Origin: Coenobita brevimanus
Taxonomy: Eukaryota > Arthropoda > Malacostraca > Decapoda > Coenobitidae
Direction of reading: 5' to 3'
Assembly (NCBI GenBank): GCA_032717465.1
Contig: CM064732.1
Span: 23,387,424-23,451,423 of the forward strand
Length of the DNA stretch: 64,000 bases
Each line of letters opens with the position of its first letter. The first letter of the stretch is position 1. Of the stretch, positions 25,066 through 37,120 are shown one piece after another. Below the pieces are notes generated by a model. That model saw only the letters and a list, made by a program, of their open reading frames with translations. It made no database searches and was not told the origin of the DNA. A program made the position numbers and the translations under genes.

Positions 25066-26989
25066 TTGAAGTGCGTGCTTGTGATATGTCCTTTCATATG
25101 TTTGTATACGTTTGCATCTGTTGGTTCTGCCAATGATATATACTGACTCAGGCACACAGGAACATATCCCTTAAGATGCTTACACTTTCACATGCGTCAA
25201 CCTTCCTACACACGTCCCTTCATTTATATTCCTCCCCTAAGAAGGTCCGGTCTTGTCGTGTACCTGATATGGATTCATACAAATATACAGTAGATATAAG
25301 GTCAGACAATTTTATTCAGCTTAAGAGAAACTCATAGGACTGAAGTGGTTTATAAAGGTTTTGTTGTGGTCGGACGATATTATTTAGTTTATGGGATAAC
25401 TCTCATAGTGTAGATGTTAACGTTTGAGTCAATACGACGAAACCTCATGCATTAACAGTATGCTATCTAAGCTCACTACACACCCTCTCTCTTCATCCTT
25501 TTATTTTTCACGACGCCTCCACACAACCTAATGCTCTCCTTCCGTCCACCCATCCCCCTTCCACCTCATTAGTCTTTCAGCATAGACAGGGCCAAAAGTT
25601 AGCCTGATATTCCACTGCTTCTACTTTATGCTTATGGCATGACCACCACTTCCCTCTCTTACATATCATAGTATAGAGAATTATCGTAGGGCAGAGAATA
25701 ATACGAAATTTCCCTCATCTTCGGAAAATAAACCAGCACAGGAAAACGAGAAGCTGAAAAGTTAAATCTTAGGCTGAATTTTGATTCAGACTGTAGCTCA
25801 GCAAACATTCTGGATACATAAAATCACTCACCTCCATTGGCCAGTGTTCCTCTTCACCTCATATTCACCACCGCACTATCTCCCTTCACAAAGAGAATCA
25901 GCTTAGGACAGGAGTTACTCTCTCCTGAATATAGCTTAACACTGAATCATATGACATCATTATTTTTAGTCTTGCTATATCCAGACAAATTTATTTAAGT
26001 TAGAGGATGCAGCCAGTACTGAATACGTTAGTGAAAGTTCTAACTCCATCAGTTCCAGGTCCACTTGTAAGGTGACTAAAAGCGTCTAAATGGAGAAAGT
26101 ATATAACAAATAGTACATCACCGCAGTGAAAATATTCGTTTTTTATATACAAGATTTTTGTTTTCCTTAAAGGCATCCATATTTACAGTACTACCATCTT
26201 TTGACAAACTGTTGGAAAAAGATGGTTCAGGAGTTATACTATGCGTTAGCTCCCCGTCCTGCGGTGCCCTGAGCTTTGACTTGAAACACACCTCCGTTTA
26301 CCATTTTTTTTTTCTTTAGATGCTGGAAATACTGTAGTTTTTTTGTTGTTATCTGCTTGAATGTGCTACGCTCTTGGTTCGTACGGATGGCCTACACAGA
26401 CTCTGACAATCACAGACTTAACTAATACAACACATTGACTTTTATGCGCATCAGTATAACCAAACTATACGTGCTCCCTACGTGTCAACAAGTGGGTTGG
26501 TGGAGGGTTGGTGCCCCTCCCTGTAAAACAACTAACTCAGTGTCAAATGGCCACCCTTTGCGGGATTGTGGTGTCTGGCAATAGATAGATAGATAGACTT
26601 TCACATTGTCTGCACACGCCCAGATATTATTCGTACTTTATCTTAACGGGAAGAGAGAGTCTGATTCTGGGCGTCACTGCCCTGCGTGGAGAAGGTCTAG
26701 TTCTACAGTGTACTTAACGGGACGAATAGAGATGGGGTGGGTATTATGATATCGGTATGGTATGTGCACAGTAATATGGCCACCTTCTCCAGTTTTCCTT
26801 ATACTCTTCTTCCACCTTTATCACCATTTCGTCACAATGTCAACACTGTTTTCCCCCCTCACTATATTATCTCTCCCGGCAAGGTGACTTTAATTCAGAA
26901 ATATGAACATTATTATACCGAGACATAAATACGATACAGCATGTTGGGGGCTTGAAAACATATCTGTGCAATAGAATAAGCATGCCTCA
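25066..26989. other. No gene seen
   Basis: Mixed DNA with a short GATA tract near 26583. No coding or structural feature recognised. Confidence 0.5.
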
Positions 26990-27595
26990 TTTGACACATA
27001 CTTCATGCCGCCATAAGTAACACACACCTTGCACTGCCACACTTCACGCTGCCACATTACACACGCACCTCACACTGACACCCTTCACGCTGCCATACAT
27101 AACACGCACTTTACACTGTCATAGTTCACATCGCCGCACTTACAGTGCTACACCTCACACTGCCATACTTCTCACTGCTAAATACACATCACATTAACAC
27201 ACATCTCACGCTACCATACTTTCATACTTCACACTGCTACGCACCACGCTGCCACACATTACAACGCTACACCGCTCACTGCCACACTTCACACTGCTAC
27301 TCATCACAACGCCTCACGCGACCACGCAATTCCTCACAGTGTCATACTTCACACTGATACGCATCACACTGCCTCACATCTCAGACTACCACACCTCCCG
27401 TCTCTTACGACATACATAACTCAAACCTCCACGCTTAACAACGCCACACCTCACACTGCCATATTTGACACTGCTACACATCACACTGCCACACATCTCA
27501 CTACCATACTTCACACTGCTACACATCACACTGCCACACCTCATATTTCCATACTTTACACCGCTAATCTCACTGCCACACTTCCTGTCACTTTA
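26990..27595. repeat. Degenerate ~17-bp minisatellite (CACACTTCACACTGCCA type)
   Basis: Over 600 bases are built from variants of CACACTTCACACTGCCA / CATACTTCACACTGCTA, with unit lengths of about 16-18 bases and many single-base changes. About 35 units in all. The 70-codon ORF inside is a product of the repeat. Confidence 0.85.
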
Positions 27596-28016
27596 AGTAC
27601 ACAAACCCTCGCAATACCCAAGCGTTGAACAGGTGTTGTATTAAATTTGCAGGTATATGGAGAGATTAGTACATGACCAGGCTAAACTATATGCTTTCGT
27701 AAGTAAAAATTCGTGTGCAGACCACTGTACACAGATTCATTAAAGCGTCAATAATCAAAGCGCTTTTCACACGATATGTAGACGCGAGGGAAACAAATCG
27801 ACGAATGAATAAAGGGTGAATAACAGCCTGCCGATAAATTCCCCCCTCCTGTCCAAATAGACAGACGAGCGGATAGGCCGATAGATAAAGCGAGTGTGAT
27901 GAGGTAGATAGACAGATATAAGTAGATAGATAGACAGAGGGCGGGCTGGCTCTGTTTGTAGTGCAATTAATTCAGCGTCTAATAAATTGTCGGGCGTTTA
28001 ATGGGTAACCGGTTCC
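27596..28016. other. No gene seen
   Basis: Contains a loose GATAGA tract near 27890-27940 and nothing else recognised. Confidence 0.5.
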
Positions 28017-28415
28017 TTAATCAGAGTGAGGGGGTGTTGGTGGGAGGCTGGGAGGTTGGGGTGATGACGGGGGAGCGGTGAGGGGACGGAAGAGAAGAGG
28101 GTGTGAGTGCAGGGCTGGGGAGAGGGGTACCAACAGGAGAGGAGGGAAGAAGAGAGAGAAAGGGAAAAAGGGAGAAGTGATAAGAAGAGAGAGGGGAGAT
28201 GAGGGAAAGGAGGGAAGGAAAAAGAGAAAAAGAATGAGAAAACAGAGGGTAGAAGAGGGAATGGGGAGAAGGGGTGTTGGTGGGGGACTGGAGGATTGGA
28301 ATGAGAGTGATGATAAGGGGCAGGCAAAGAGGAAGGGAGAGAGACAAGAGGAGGAAGGGGGAAGAATAAAGAAAAGTGGGTGTAGGTGTGTCTTGACAGT
28401 AACATAGCATAACAC
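28017..28415. repeat. Polypurine (+ strand) tract
   Basis: The + strand is almost entirely G and A (GGGAGAGG, GGAAGAAG motifs). The three long overlapping minus-strand ORFs here are composed of Pro, Ser, Leu and Phe and simply reflect polypyrimidine sequence. Confidence 0.8.
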
Positions 28416-28861
28416 ATTACATAAGCGTAATAGCTAGTAACGTATATATTGCTAATATGTAATATAGAGGTTGGAAGAAAGTCGTGCCTAAACTCGAGAT
28501 ATCTAGAGGAATTAGCGATATACATTCTGGCTGGGGAATTTCGCACACAGCACGAGATGGCGCCTGATGGGAAACTTCCACAGTGTTGGAAAGTCCCTTG
28601 ACACGTGCCCTCACGCATGACCCAACCAGTCATATACAGGGGAAATGGAAGAGACAGGGCAGAAGGGGTTAGGAGAGAAAAGAGACGATGGGAAAGGCAG
28701 GAACAGAGCGCACGGAGTTAGCAAGCATAAAACCGCTCTCGCCTCAGTACTGCTCTTGTGAGATACTTTCTTTGGAGAATAAATTTGCAGTCAAACCCAA
28801 GACTCATCTTTATCTTTCTCCTGCCACCCACGTCAAGAACAACTTGAACATTCTCTCCTTC
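28416..28861. other. Ordinary-composition island between polypurine tracts
   Basis: Base composition returns to normal. No gene recognised. Confidence 0.5.
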
Positions 28862-30184
28862 TTAAAAATCCCTACAATCTAATGCATTTTGGAAACGCTC
28901 GGCGATGGCTACGATAGATGTGGGGTTGGGGGGTGGAGAAGAAGTGGAGGAGAAGTGAGATTGTGGGGGTAGAGGAGGGAGGTTAGAGAAAGAGAGAAGA
29001 AAAGAGTAAGGAGTGTACTGAGGAGGTAAAGAGGATGCTGAGGGCTGGGGAGGTAGGGTTGCTGTGTGAGAAGCTAGGGAAAGGCAGGGGGTGAAGAAGG
29101 GAGGGAAGGGATAAAAGGAGATGATAGAAAGAAGCGAGAAGAGAGAGAAGTGAGAGTTATGGAGGGTGGGATAGTGATGATGGAAGGGGAAGGATAAGAG
29201 AAACGGATGCGGAAGAGAAAGAAAGGGTAGGAGAAGAGTATTGGGTAAAAGGGGAAGGAAGATTACGAGAAAAGAATTGAAGAAATAGTTTGTAGAGTTA
29301 CAGGGAACGGGCTGAAAGAACAGGGGTGACTGGGGAGGGATGAGGAAAAGATGTACTGGAGGATGGAGAATTCCTGGGTGATGGAGGAGGAGTAAGAGAG
29401 AGAAGGGAAGTACTGGAGAAGCTGCGAGTCTGGAAGAGACGGGGAGTAAGGGAAAGACAAGGAACAAGGGTGAACCGAGAAATATGAGAAAGAAGGGAAG
29501 AAAGAAAGTGAAGTAGGAGTTGTGGATGGTAGGAGGGAATGGGTTGGAGGGATGTCAGTTGGACGTGAGGGTAAACGTGGGACAATTGTGGGGTATACTT
29601 GAAACCTGAGGAAGGTAGAGAAAGAAGGGGTGTTGTGCAGAAAAGTATAGAGGAGCAGGGAAAGGAAGTGGATATTGTGGAGGGTGGTATAAAGAACATA
29701 TAAAGAACCAGGAGGAGTGAAATGATACGGAGGGCAGGCGGAGAGAAGGGATGCTGAGAAGGGTAAGGGGAGAGAAGAGGTGCTGTAGAGGGTAGGGGAA
29801 GGAAGGGGTGCTGTCGAGGATAAGGGGAGAGAAGGGCTGCTGTGGAGGGTAGCGGGAGAGAAGGGGTGCTGTGGAGGGTAGGGGTAGAGAAGAGGTGATG
29901 TGGACGGTAGGGGGAGAGAAAGAGATGCTGTGAAAGGTAGGGGGAGTGCTGTAGAGGGTAAGGGAAGAGAAGGGATGCTGTGGAGGGTAGGGGGAGAGAA
30001 GGGGTGCTCCGGAGGGTAGGAGGAGAAAAAGATTGTTGTCTAAGGTAAGGGATACATGAGATGTTGTGCTGGGGCTGGGGGTATGGAAGAGTGAAGAGAC
30101 AGCGGATAGGGGGAGAGAAGGAGTATGGAGGAAAGGTGGGGGAAAGAATGGGATACGGATAAATACATGAGTGTAGAGAGAGAT

Positions 30185-30221
<37 letters not shown>

Positions 30222-30250
30222 CAGAGACAGAGACAGACAGACAGACAGAG

Positions 30251-30284
<34 letters not shown>

Positions 30285-30735
30285 TGTAAGGTAGGATAGT
30301 AGAAAGTGGTAGGCTGTGTAAAGTATTTAAGTGGTAGTTGGAGGGAAAAAGGGGGGGAGGGGAGATACTGTGCAGAGTTTAGAGAGGTGGGGCAGGTGAT
30401 GGAGGGAAGAGGGGATGGCGGACCGGATGTAGGAGAGAGCAGGGAGGACGAGGATAGGAGAGAGGGGAGGGAGGTACTGTCCAGGTAGAGTGGATTGAGA
30501 AGAGATGGGAGAGGGGCACAGGGATACTGTTTAGAGGTGCGGAGGAGGAGAGGGTGTGAAGGGTGGGTGGTAGGGGAAGAGGGAAGAGATGGATGGGTGG
30601 GAGAGAGAGCTGTACGGGAGAGGAGGGGGATAGGGATAGGGGGTAGGTAGCTGGTTGAAAGGGTTAGAATTGTGGTAGAGATAGATAAGGAAGAGCGACA
30701 GAAGAGAGGACGGGGAGGGGAGATGAGAAAGTGTG
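28862..30735. repeat. Long polypurine (+ strand) tract
   Basis: Nearly 1.9 kb with strong G+A bias on the + strand, including the 28-bp minisatellite (29740-30050), a GA array (30190-30213) and a GT array (30251-30283). A minus-strand ORF of 409 codons (29555-30784) is a by-product: its Pro/Ser/Leu-rich translation shows no domain and crosses the microsatellites. Confidence 0.8.
29740..30050. repeat. 28-bp G-rich minisatellite, ~11 units
   Basis: The consensus has GGGGAGAGAAGGGG followed by TGCTGTGGAGGGTA. Units vary by a few bases, and one (near 29940) lacks about 7 bases. G runs of 3-5 recur in each unit, so G-quadruplex formation is plausible. The period is not a multiple of three, which argues against a coding repeat. 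Confidence 0.9.
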
Positions 30736-31889
30736 GACTGTGTACTGTGTCGTAGTATATCAGAGCGCTGGAAACCGTCGCCATTAAACTCTTTAACCGA
30801 TTGTGTGGACATTGGTTTATTCCTGCCGACTCAAGACGATTTTATTCTAATCAGGATGATGTTTGGAAGTGAAGGGATCAATGAAGGTCATATCCAACCC
30901 ATCCTCTTCGGAATGTTACTCCTTCTCTGAGTATAACAGACTGATAGTGGCAAGAACAGAACACATACTGTAGTCATTTGGTTGAAAAAGTTAGGTTTGT
31001 CAACCTATTTGCTCCTTTTCATTTTCTCTTTACTGTAAGACGTGTTAAATCAGCTCGGGAGAGACCCATCGTAGTGAAGAGATAAAAAGCTAACTAACTG
31101 GGACAAGTGAAGGAAAGCTCAGTAGCGGTAATGAGATGGAGGAGCTAAGGATAGGGATGGAAAGTCATATGAATTACAGTGGAAGTGAAGGGACTAAGTG
31201 ACAGTTAACCCCATGAAACAGGTGACGTGTTCTTCTAGCTTTTTCTTACCGCCTCTAGATAATTAATGCTATATCTTAACCACTCTAGTTCAAACTGACT
31301 TTTATAAACTGAAAATCGTCTGACGACAGTAAGAAAGATATAAAGTATACGGTACGTCATCTAACTAAAAATTAAAATTAAAGAATCCTGCAGATATGGA
31401 GAAAAAAAAAAAAGAGGAAGGAAGGCAGCAGCTATATATGGCACTGGAAGATGGGGAGATAACCAGGAAGAAGGCAGAGTATTTTTTTAGTAATAATTTA
31501 GATAAAAAAGACGAACACGAAACAAAAGGTATGGGATAACGTGTTATGAAAGTTGACCGTTTAACAAGGGTATGGCAGACAGCTGCTCTATATTATATAA
31601 GAAAAGAGGGTATGTTAGATGAAAGCACGAAAATTCATATAATACATCAAGGAAGGACGAAAATGTATGCCGTAGCAATAAATAAACGGGGAATTGTAAT
31701 GGATGATGATAAGTGGATACGAAGAGTCAAATAAGGTAGTGCTATAAATATGGCGTAAAAGTAGTGAGATAAGTGTGGAGATGACATGAAGTAAACAATA
31801 ATATAAAACAAGGAACGAAAATACGGAGTTTAAAGTAAAGAAGGCTGTAGTGATGGAGGGCAGAGGATAAAAGGGAGGTTCCATTTTCA
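30736..31889. other. No gene seen
   Basis: AT-richer DNA. The 62-codon ORF at 31546-31734 is unrecognised. Confidence 0.5.
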
Positions 31890-32465
31890 AAGTGTGTATG
31901 TGTGTCGGGAGAATGGAAGGGAGGGGAGGGAGTGTGTTTAGAAGGATGACTTGCAGGGGAGGGTGAGGGAGGCCAGAGGAAGAGAGTACAGGAGACTGGA
32001 GGGGAGAGAAGAGGAAGAGAGTAGAAGCAGAGAGAAGGGAATGGAAGGACTAGTATAGGAGATGAGGTTGAAGGGAAGGGAAGGGAATAGAGACGGAGAA
32101 AGAAATGGGGATATAGGGGTGTGGAATGGAGGGGAGAGGAGGGCAATGGAAATGAGGGGAAGGGATATGGAGGGGACAGAGAGGGAAGGAGAGACTAGTT
32201 AATTAGAAAGGTGAGTCAGAGTGGATGGAAGGGGAAAGGTTGGTAAAGGAGGGGAGTGGGAGAGGGGAGTGGGGTTCTGCTATCAAGGGCAGTGATGAAT
32301 GGGAAGAGAGAGGAGGGGCTCGGGTAAAAGAATACGGCTGGTAGACGGGGAGTAGTAGGAGTTAGACAGCAGGGAAAAGAGAGAAGACACTGTGACTGGC
32401 GAAAGGTAAGACTGGGAGGCAAAGGCAAAAGATGATGAGAGATGAGGAGAAGATATCTGTGTCTC
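31890..32465. repeat. Polypurine (+ strand) tract
   Basis: GGAGGGGAGGGAG-type sequence. The minus-strand ORFs are low-complexity Pro/Ser/Leu and are rejected. Confidence 0.75.
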
Positions 32466-32987
32466 ACAGTCCTATGAACTGTTCTCCTTTAAGAATTCTA
32501 CACCAAAATGAAAATACTTTTTACTGAGATGATTTTGCTCAGATATTGACACCCATCATACTTGAATGAGACCCAAGTCGGGTCACAATTCTTGTATCTT
32601 CTGCAATAAACATTTCCATATGTGTTGTAGGTTCTTCCAATAAAAGATGATTTGCTAATTCCCTTCAGTACTATGGCATATCATTAATGACGCCGCACGA
32701 TTTTGTTCGTGGTATGGGACATATACCATATTGAAGTAATTTAACATAGTCTCTTTTAACCTCTTCCGTACACTGATTTTCATTTTTCGTTCTGCTTGCC
32801 TCCAGACGATTTTAGTTATCTCAAGAGAGAGATATGGTAGACAAAGTGGTAAAGGCAAAAAAAAAAAAAAAAAGTATCCCTAATTAAGCTGTGTGGATGC
32901 TCGTTTGGACGATGAGAGGTTGGCACTGCTAACAGAGACATTTTGACTAGATACTGTAGATAGCAGGCAGTGGGATGGTGAGAGCAC
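32466..32987. other. No gene seen
   Basis: A poly-A run at about 32858-32873. Otherwise unremarkable sequence leading to the SINE. Confidence 0.5.
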
Positions 32988-33678
32988 CAAGGCGGTGGCT
33001 GAATCGGTAGAGAGGAGGCTTGCAGTCCTAATGGACCCAGGATCGAATCCCGGCTGGGGCAGGGAACAGTTTAAGGATTTGAATATCCTAAAAAGCAGAC
33101 TTTCCTGATCTACCAGATGACCCGCCGACATGTCGTAAAAGTACCCCCGCTAATACCAGTACACCAGTCCTTTTTTTTTTTTTTTTTTTTTTTTATGTGT
33201 CCGACTCTGGGCAAAGGCTCAGGGCCTATTTCTTGGGGGCAGTCACCTATCCCAAGGCCCAGTAGTCCTCCTACACCTCCACATGTCACAACTTCGGCGC
33301 TAACACCCACCGTCCATATTGAATACATGCTAGGGCTGTCTCATACAGGACTGGTGTATTGGTATTAGCGGGGGTACTTTTACGACATGTCGGCGGGTCA
33401 TCTGGTAGATCAGGAAAGTCTGCTTTTAGGAAATTCAAATCCTTAAACTGTTCCCTGCCCCAGCCGAGATTCGATCCTGGGTCCATTAGGACTGCAAGCC
33501 GCCTCTCTACCGATTCAGCCACCGCATGTATTCAATATGGACGGTGGGTGTTAGCGCCGAAGTGGTGACATGTGGAGGTGTAGGAGGACTATTGGGCCTT
33601 GGGATAGGCCACTGCCCCCAAGAAATAGGCCCTGAGCCTTTTCCCGGAGTCGGACACGTAAAAGAAAAAAAAAAAAAA
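32988..33678 (+). mobile_element. tRNA-derived SINE split by an inverse copy of itself
   Basis: The outer SINE begins at 32988 with an A box (TGGCTGAATCGGTAGAG, 32996-33012) and a B box (GATCGAATCCCGG, 33041-33053), the internal pol III promoter of tRNA-derived SINEs. Its 5' half runs to 33170. Its 3' half resumes at 33526 (ATGTATTCAATATGGACG) and ends in an A-rich tail at 33661-33678. The gap is filled by a full reverse-orientation copy (33171-33525). About 19 bases present in the inner copy at the junction are missing from the outer one, so the insertion probably removed target bases. Confidence 0.85.
33171..33525 (-). mobile_element. Inner SINE copy, full length, minus strand
   Basis: It reads, on the minus strand from 33525, GCGGTGGCTGAATCGG (A box), GATCGAATCTCGG (B box), a middle section, then the 3' part ending GAGTCGGACACAT followed by A24 (T run at 33171-33194). 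It is about 355 bp in total. The long matches to the outer copy show both belong to one family. Confidence 0.85.
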
Positions 33679-33699
33679 GTAGGGTCTGCTAGAAAATAA

Positions 33700-34006
33700 T
33701 GGAGCAGAGACGGAATAGCGTGTGGGTCTGAAGACGAAAAGGGTTAGAGTGAAGGCGGCATGGTTTTAGGCGAAGAGACGGGCTTTATGAAGTCTAATTA
33801 CTTGATTAGGACACAGGGAAATGTGTTTGTTAGATAAATTTGGTGGAAAATGTGTGAGATGTTGAATACGAAAGGAAGGTTTTAAAAAAGCCAAAAGCAA
33901 ATCAGTTTTGTTGGAAGGATGGATGGGGGACCGTAGTAAAGATGAGGGCAAAACTAAAAGACTGAGGGAATGAATTAGGTGGACAGTAATACACTGAAAA
34001 GAAAAT

Positions 34007-34059
<53 letters not shown>

Positions 34060-35130
34060 AGAGACAAAGTGGTTATAGAAGAGAAAGGTTTTGAGTAAAC
34101 AAGACACATTAATGTGTGAGCATAGGGAGGACGTAAATAAGGGATACGGAGGAGATGCCATCTAGATAATAAATGGATGAAAGAAGCAAAACTATATGGA
34201 GACACTGTGATGTAATAGACTGGCATGATCAGAGTGAAGAAGGCCGTGGTTTAGATGTTGAGCGAAGAGAGAATAGGAGGATCGCATAACTGAGAGATAG
34301 AAATGACTTGTTAGCTGAATGGTAAAAAAAAAAAAAAAAAAAAAAAAAATGGAGGTTGAATCAGTTGTAAGAAAATGTCATGTTGGTAATGGAACTGGAC
34401 TTTTTTTTGTAAAAAACGACGTATTAAGGTATGATTATGGATATGGAAGAGGATTAATGGATAAGGAAAATGTATTTAGCTAGAGAATAATTGGTTGAAC
34501 AATGAATGGGGCTGAGGAGTTGCAATTACGATTACGAAATAGCACATTAAGGAATGAAAAGAGCTAAAAAGAGGCATTGTTATTAGACGGTAATCTCAAT
34601 AATAAGGATTTAGGGAGATAGGGATGAGTTGTTAGCTAGAAGGCAAAACACCGGAAGCAAGGTGAGCTTTAGAAACACGTAATGCCGTGGAGGGAATGGC
34701 AACTATGAGTAGGAAGAAGACATGAGCTAGTTATAGTATGATGATGAGGATATACTGGACTGGGAAATAATGAACTGATGTCACCTAGATAATATGTTAA
34801 ATGGCAAAAGAGGTGGGCAGGGTGTGGAATAATGGTTATGCAGTGGCAAGGATTGGAGCGAAAAGCAATATTCAAGTTAACCCTTTTTGTAATATAGAAA
34901 CCCATAGTCATTTTCGTCGGGATAATACCAAAAGACAAATCCATTTTAGCTCCAGAGATTAAAAGCTATGACTGCCGCTAATAATCCCCTCTGTGCTGTG
35001 AATGCACCATAAAATTTTCTTCAGGCTAACTTAAGACGATTATATTTAGTCAAGAAGAATCGAAGCAATCACAGGGATAAAATGAGATTGTAGAGATGAA
35101 ATTGGGTTTAGTCAAAGGTGCGGTAAATGT
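33700..35130. repeat. Purine-rich degenerate long-period repeat zone
   Basis: Loose recurrences such as TTGTTAGCTGAATGG (34309), GTTGTTAGCTAGAAGGCAAAA (34630), TAGCTAGAGAATAA (34478), CATCTAGATAATAAATGG (34158) and CACCTAGATAATATGTTAAATGG (34780) indicate an old repeat of variable spacing. It includes a GA array (34014-34056) and an A run (34324-34349). Confidence 0.45.
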
Positions 35131-35159
35131 TAATATTGTTACAGAAGTAGGAACAGAGA

Positions 35160-35174
35160 TTTTAATATTTGGAG

Positions 35175-35220
<46 letters not shown>

Positions 35221-37120
35221 CGGGGGAAAGGAGGGAATGTGAAGGGAGAAAGACAGGGGGGAGAAAAGTGGCAGTGTAGGATGCTTGAGAACAAGGGCAA
35301 AATAGACAGGAAGGAATAAAAAGACTTAAAAGTGTGGTGAAAAAGTATGATGAGGGAGAGAGTGACTAAGGCTGAACATATATCCTGGAGGAAGTAAGGA
35401 AAAAGGTAAAAGGGATCACTGGAAACAGTAAGGGGAAAGATGGAGACACACTGAGATACACTGAATAAGACAGGTAGACAGGCAGAAAAACGGAGGCAAA
35501 TCAACAGACAGACAGACCGACAGTGACTTACTGCCAGCAACAGACACAGACAGAAAAAGAAAGCAGTCCGACATAACAGACAGGTTGACGGACAGAAAAA
35601 GACAGTCATAGAGATGTTCACAAATGCAGACAAACAGATATACACCGACATACATAGAGGCAGACGGACAAACTGACATTCAGAGGCAGACAGAAAGACC
35701 CACTGACAGAGAGAGAGTGAGAGAGACAGAGAGAGAGAGAGAGAGACTGGTGATGTGGGCTAAAAAAGGAGCAAGACGGAAAAGGAAGGGAAAATAAAAA
35801 CAGTGATAGGACCCAGGGAGGAGGAGAGAGATCTGAGCAAAGTGTGGGTGGCGGTGGTCTGGAGGTAAATGGGAAAGAAGAATAGAAGAGATACAAGAAA
35901 AGCAAGGGAAGTGGTGTGAGATTTAGGAAGAAAAGAGGAATGTGGGGGGGGGGAGGGAAGGGGAGAGAAAGAAATAAAGAATGGGAGAGAGGAAGGTATT
36001 GTACAAGAGGAAGTGTGAAACTGAGAATTGGAAATGGGGGAAAAATAGTGAGAAAAGAGTTATAAAGACAAGAGTTATTGAGGCGAGGGCGGGGAAGTGG
36101 GAAATAGTAAAGGCAAAAGGAACGAGAAGGTGAGGGAAGAGGAAGAGGAAAGGATGATGAAGTCGGAAGAGTAGAGAGGTGGTAGTTGAGGGGGCAGGTA
36201 AGAAGGATAAGACGAGGTTAGAGAGAGAGAGAGAGAGAGAGAGAGAGCTGAGGGGCAAGGAAGGGGTAGGAGGGGAGAAATGGATGGCAAGGGGAAAGAC
36301 TAAAGGCAATAGGGTACTGGAAATGCGAGAGAAGTGGTAATATAATGGATTAAGGAGTCAATACGAATGAGGAGAGTTAGGGAGGGAAGGAATGGATGGT
36401 AGGGAAGGAGGAACAGAAAGGAAGATTAGAAACTGGAAAGAGAATGGAAAGAGGAGTTTAATAGGAATGAATGGGGCTGAAGGGAGAGAAATGTATGGAA
36501 TGGAAGGAAGAACAGCAAGAAACACTTGAAGTGGAAGGGAGGTGGAGGCAGAAAGAGTTAGGTAGACGAGAAGATTGACTGGAAGGGGAAGGTACGTAGG
36601 GAGAAAAATGAGGGAGGGAAGAAGAAGGACAGGAAAGGATGTTCGGGAATTAGGAATAGGGAGGAGAGGTGAAAATGGCATAAAAGTGGGAAGAGAAATT
36701 GGAGGTTAAGAGCAATGAGGAGCAGAGGAAAAAGGAAAGGGGGGAGGTGAAGGGAAAATGAAAGGACAGTAAATGAAGGAGGTATACTGAGAAAGAAATG
36801 CAAATAGAAGGAAAGGGGGGTAGAGAAAGAATTAGGGACTCGAGAGCAATGAGGGGATGGGAGGTGGGGTAAGAATGGATGGTAGGGGAGGGGCACAGCA
36901 TGAGGATAATGGGAAAATAAGTAGGAGTCGGGAGGGGAGGTGAAGGGAGGGAGGGGTGACAGAGTTTATGGGTGTGGGAGGGGAGCTGGAGGGGTGTTGG
37001 AGAGAAGGGAGAGGGAGAAATGGAGGGGAGGGGGAAGAGTTAGTAGAGGAGGGAGACTAGAGAGGATGATGGAAGAGGAGAGGTTAACTACGTCAGAAAG
37101 TGGGTATGTCAGGAAAAAAT
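35160..37120. repeat. Long polypurine (+ strand) tract with GA arrays
   Basis: About 2 kb of strongly G+A-biased sequence with GA arrays (35180-35216, 36220-36247) and GACAGACAGA motifs (35440-35700). Many minus-strand ORFs are artefacts of the polypyrimidine complement. Confidence 0.8.

Noticed and set aside
26990..27595. CRISPR-like array
   Set aside because: Repeat units are adjacent, variable and have no unique spacers; it is a minisatellite.
28017..28633. Three overlapping minus-strand ORFs up to 211 codons
   Set aside because: All three frames are open at once because polypyrimidine sequence lacks stop codons. Composition is Pro/Ser/Leu/Phe only.
29555..30784. 409-codon minus-strand ORF rich in Pro, Ser and Leu
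   Set aside because: It is the complement of a polypurine tract, crosses GA and GT microsatellites and a 28-bp (not multiple of 3) minisatellite, and shows no domain.
32991..33053. Functional tRNA gene
   Set aside because: A and B boxes are present, but the acceptor stem does not pair and the sequence continues into a SINE body with a poly-A tail.
35139..36901. Many minus-strand ORFs of 70-170 codons
   Set aside because: Same artefact of polypurine/polypyrimidine sequence and GA arrays.
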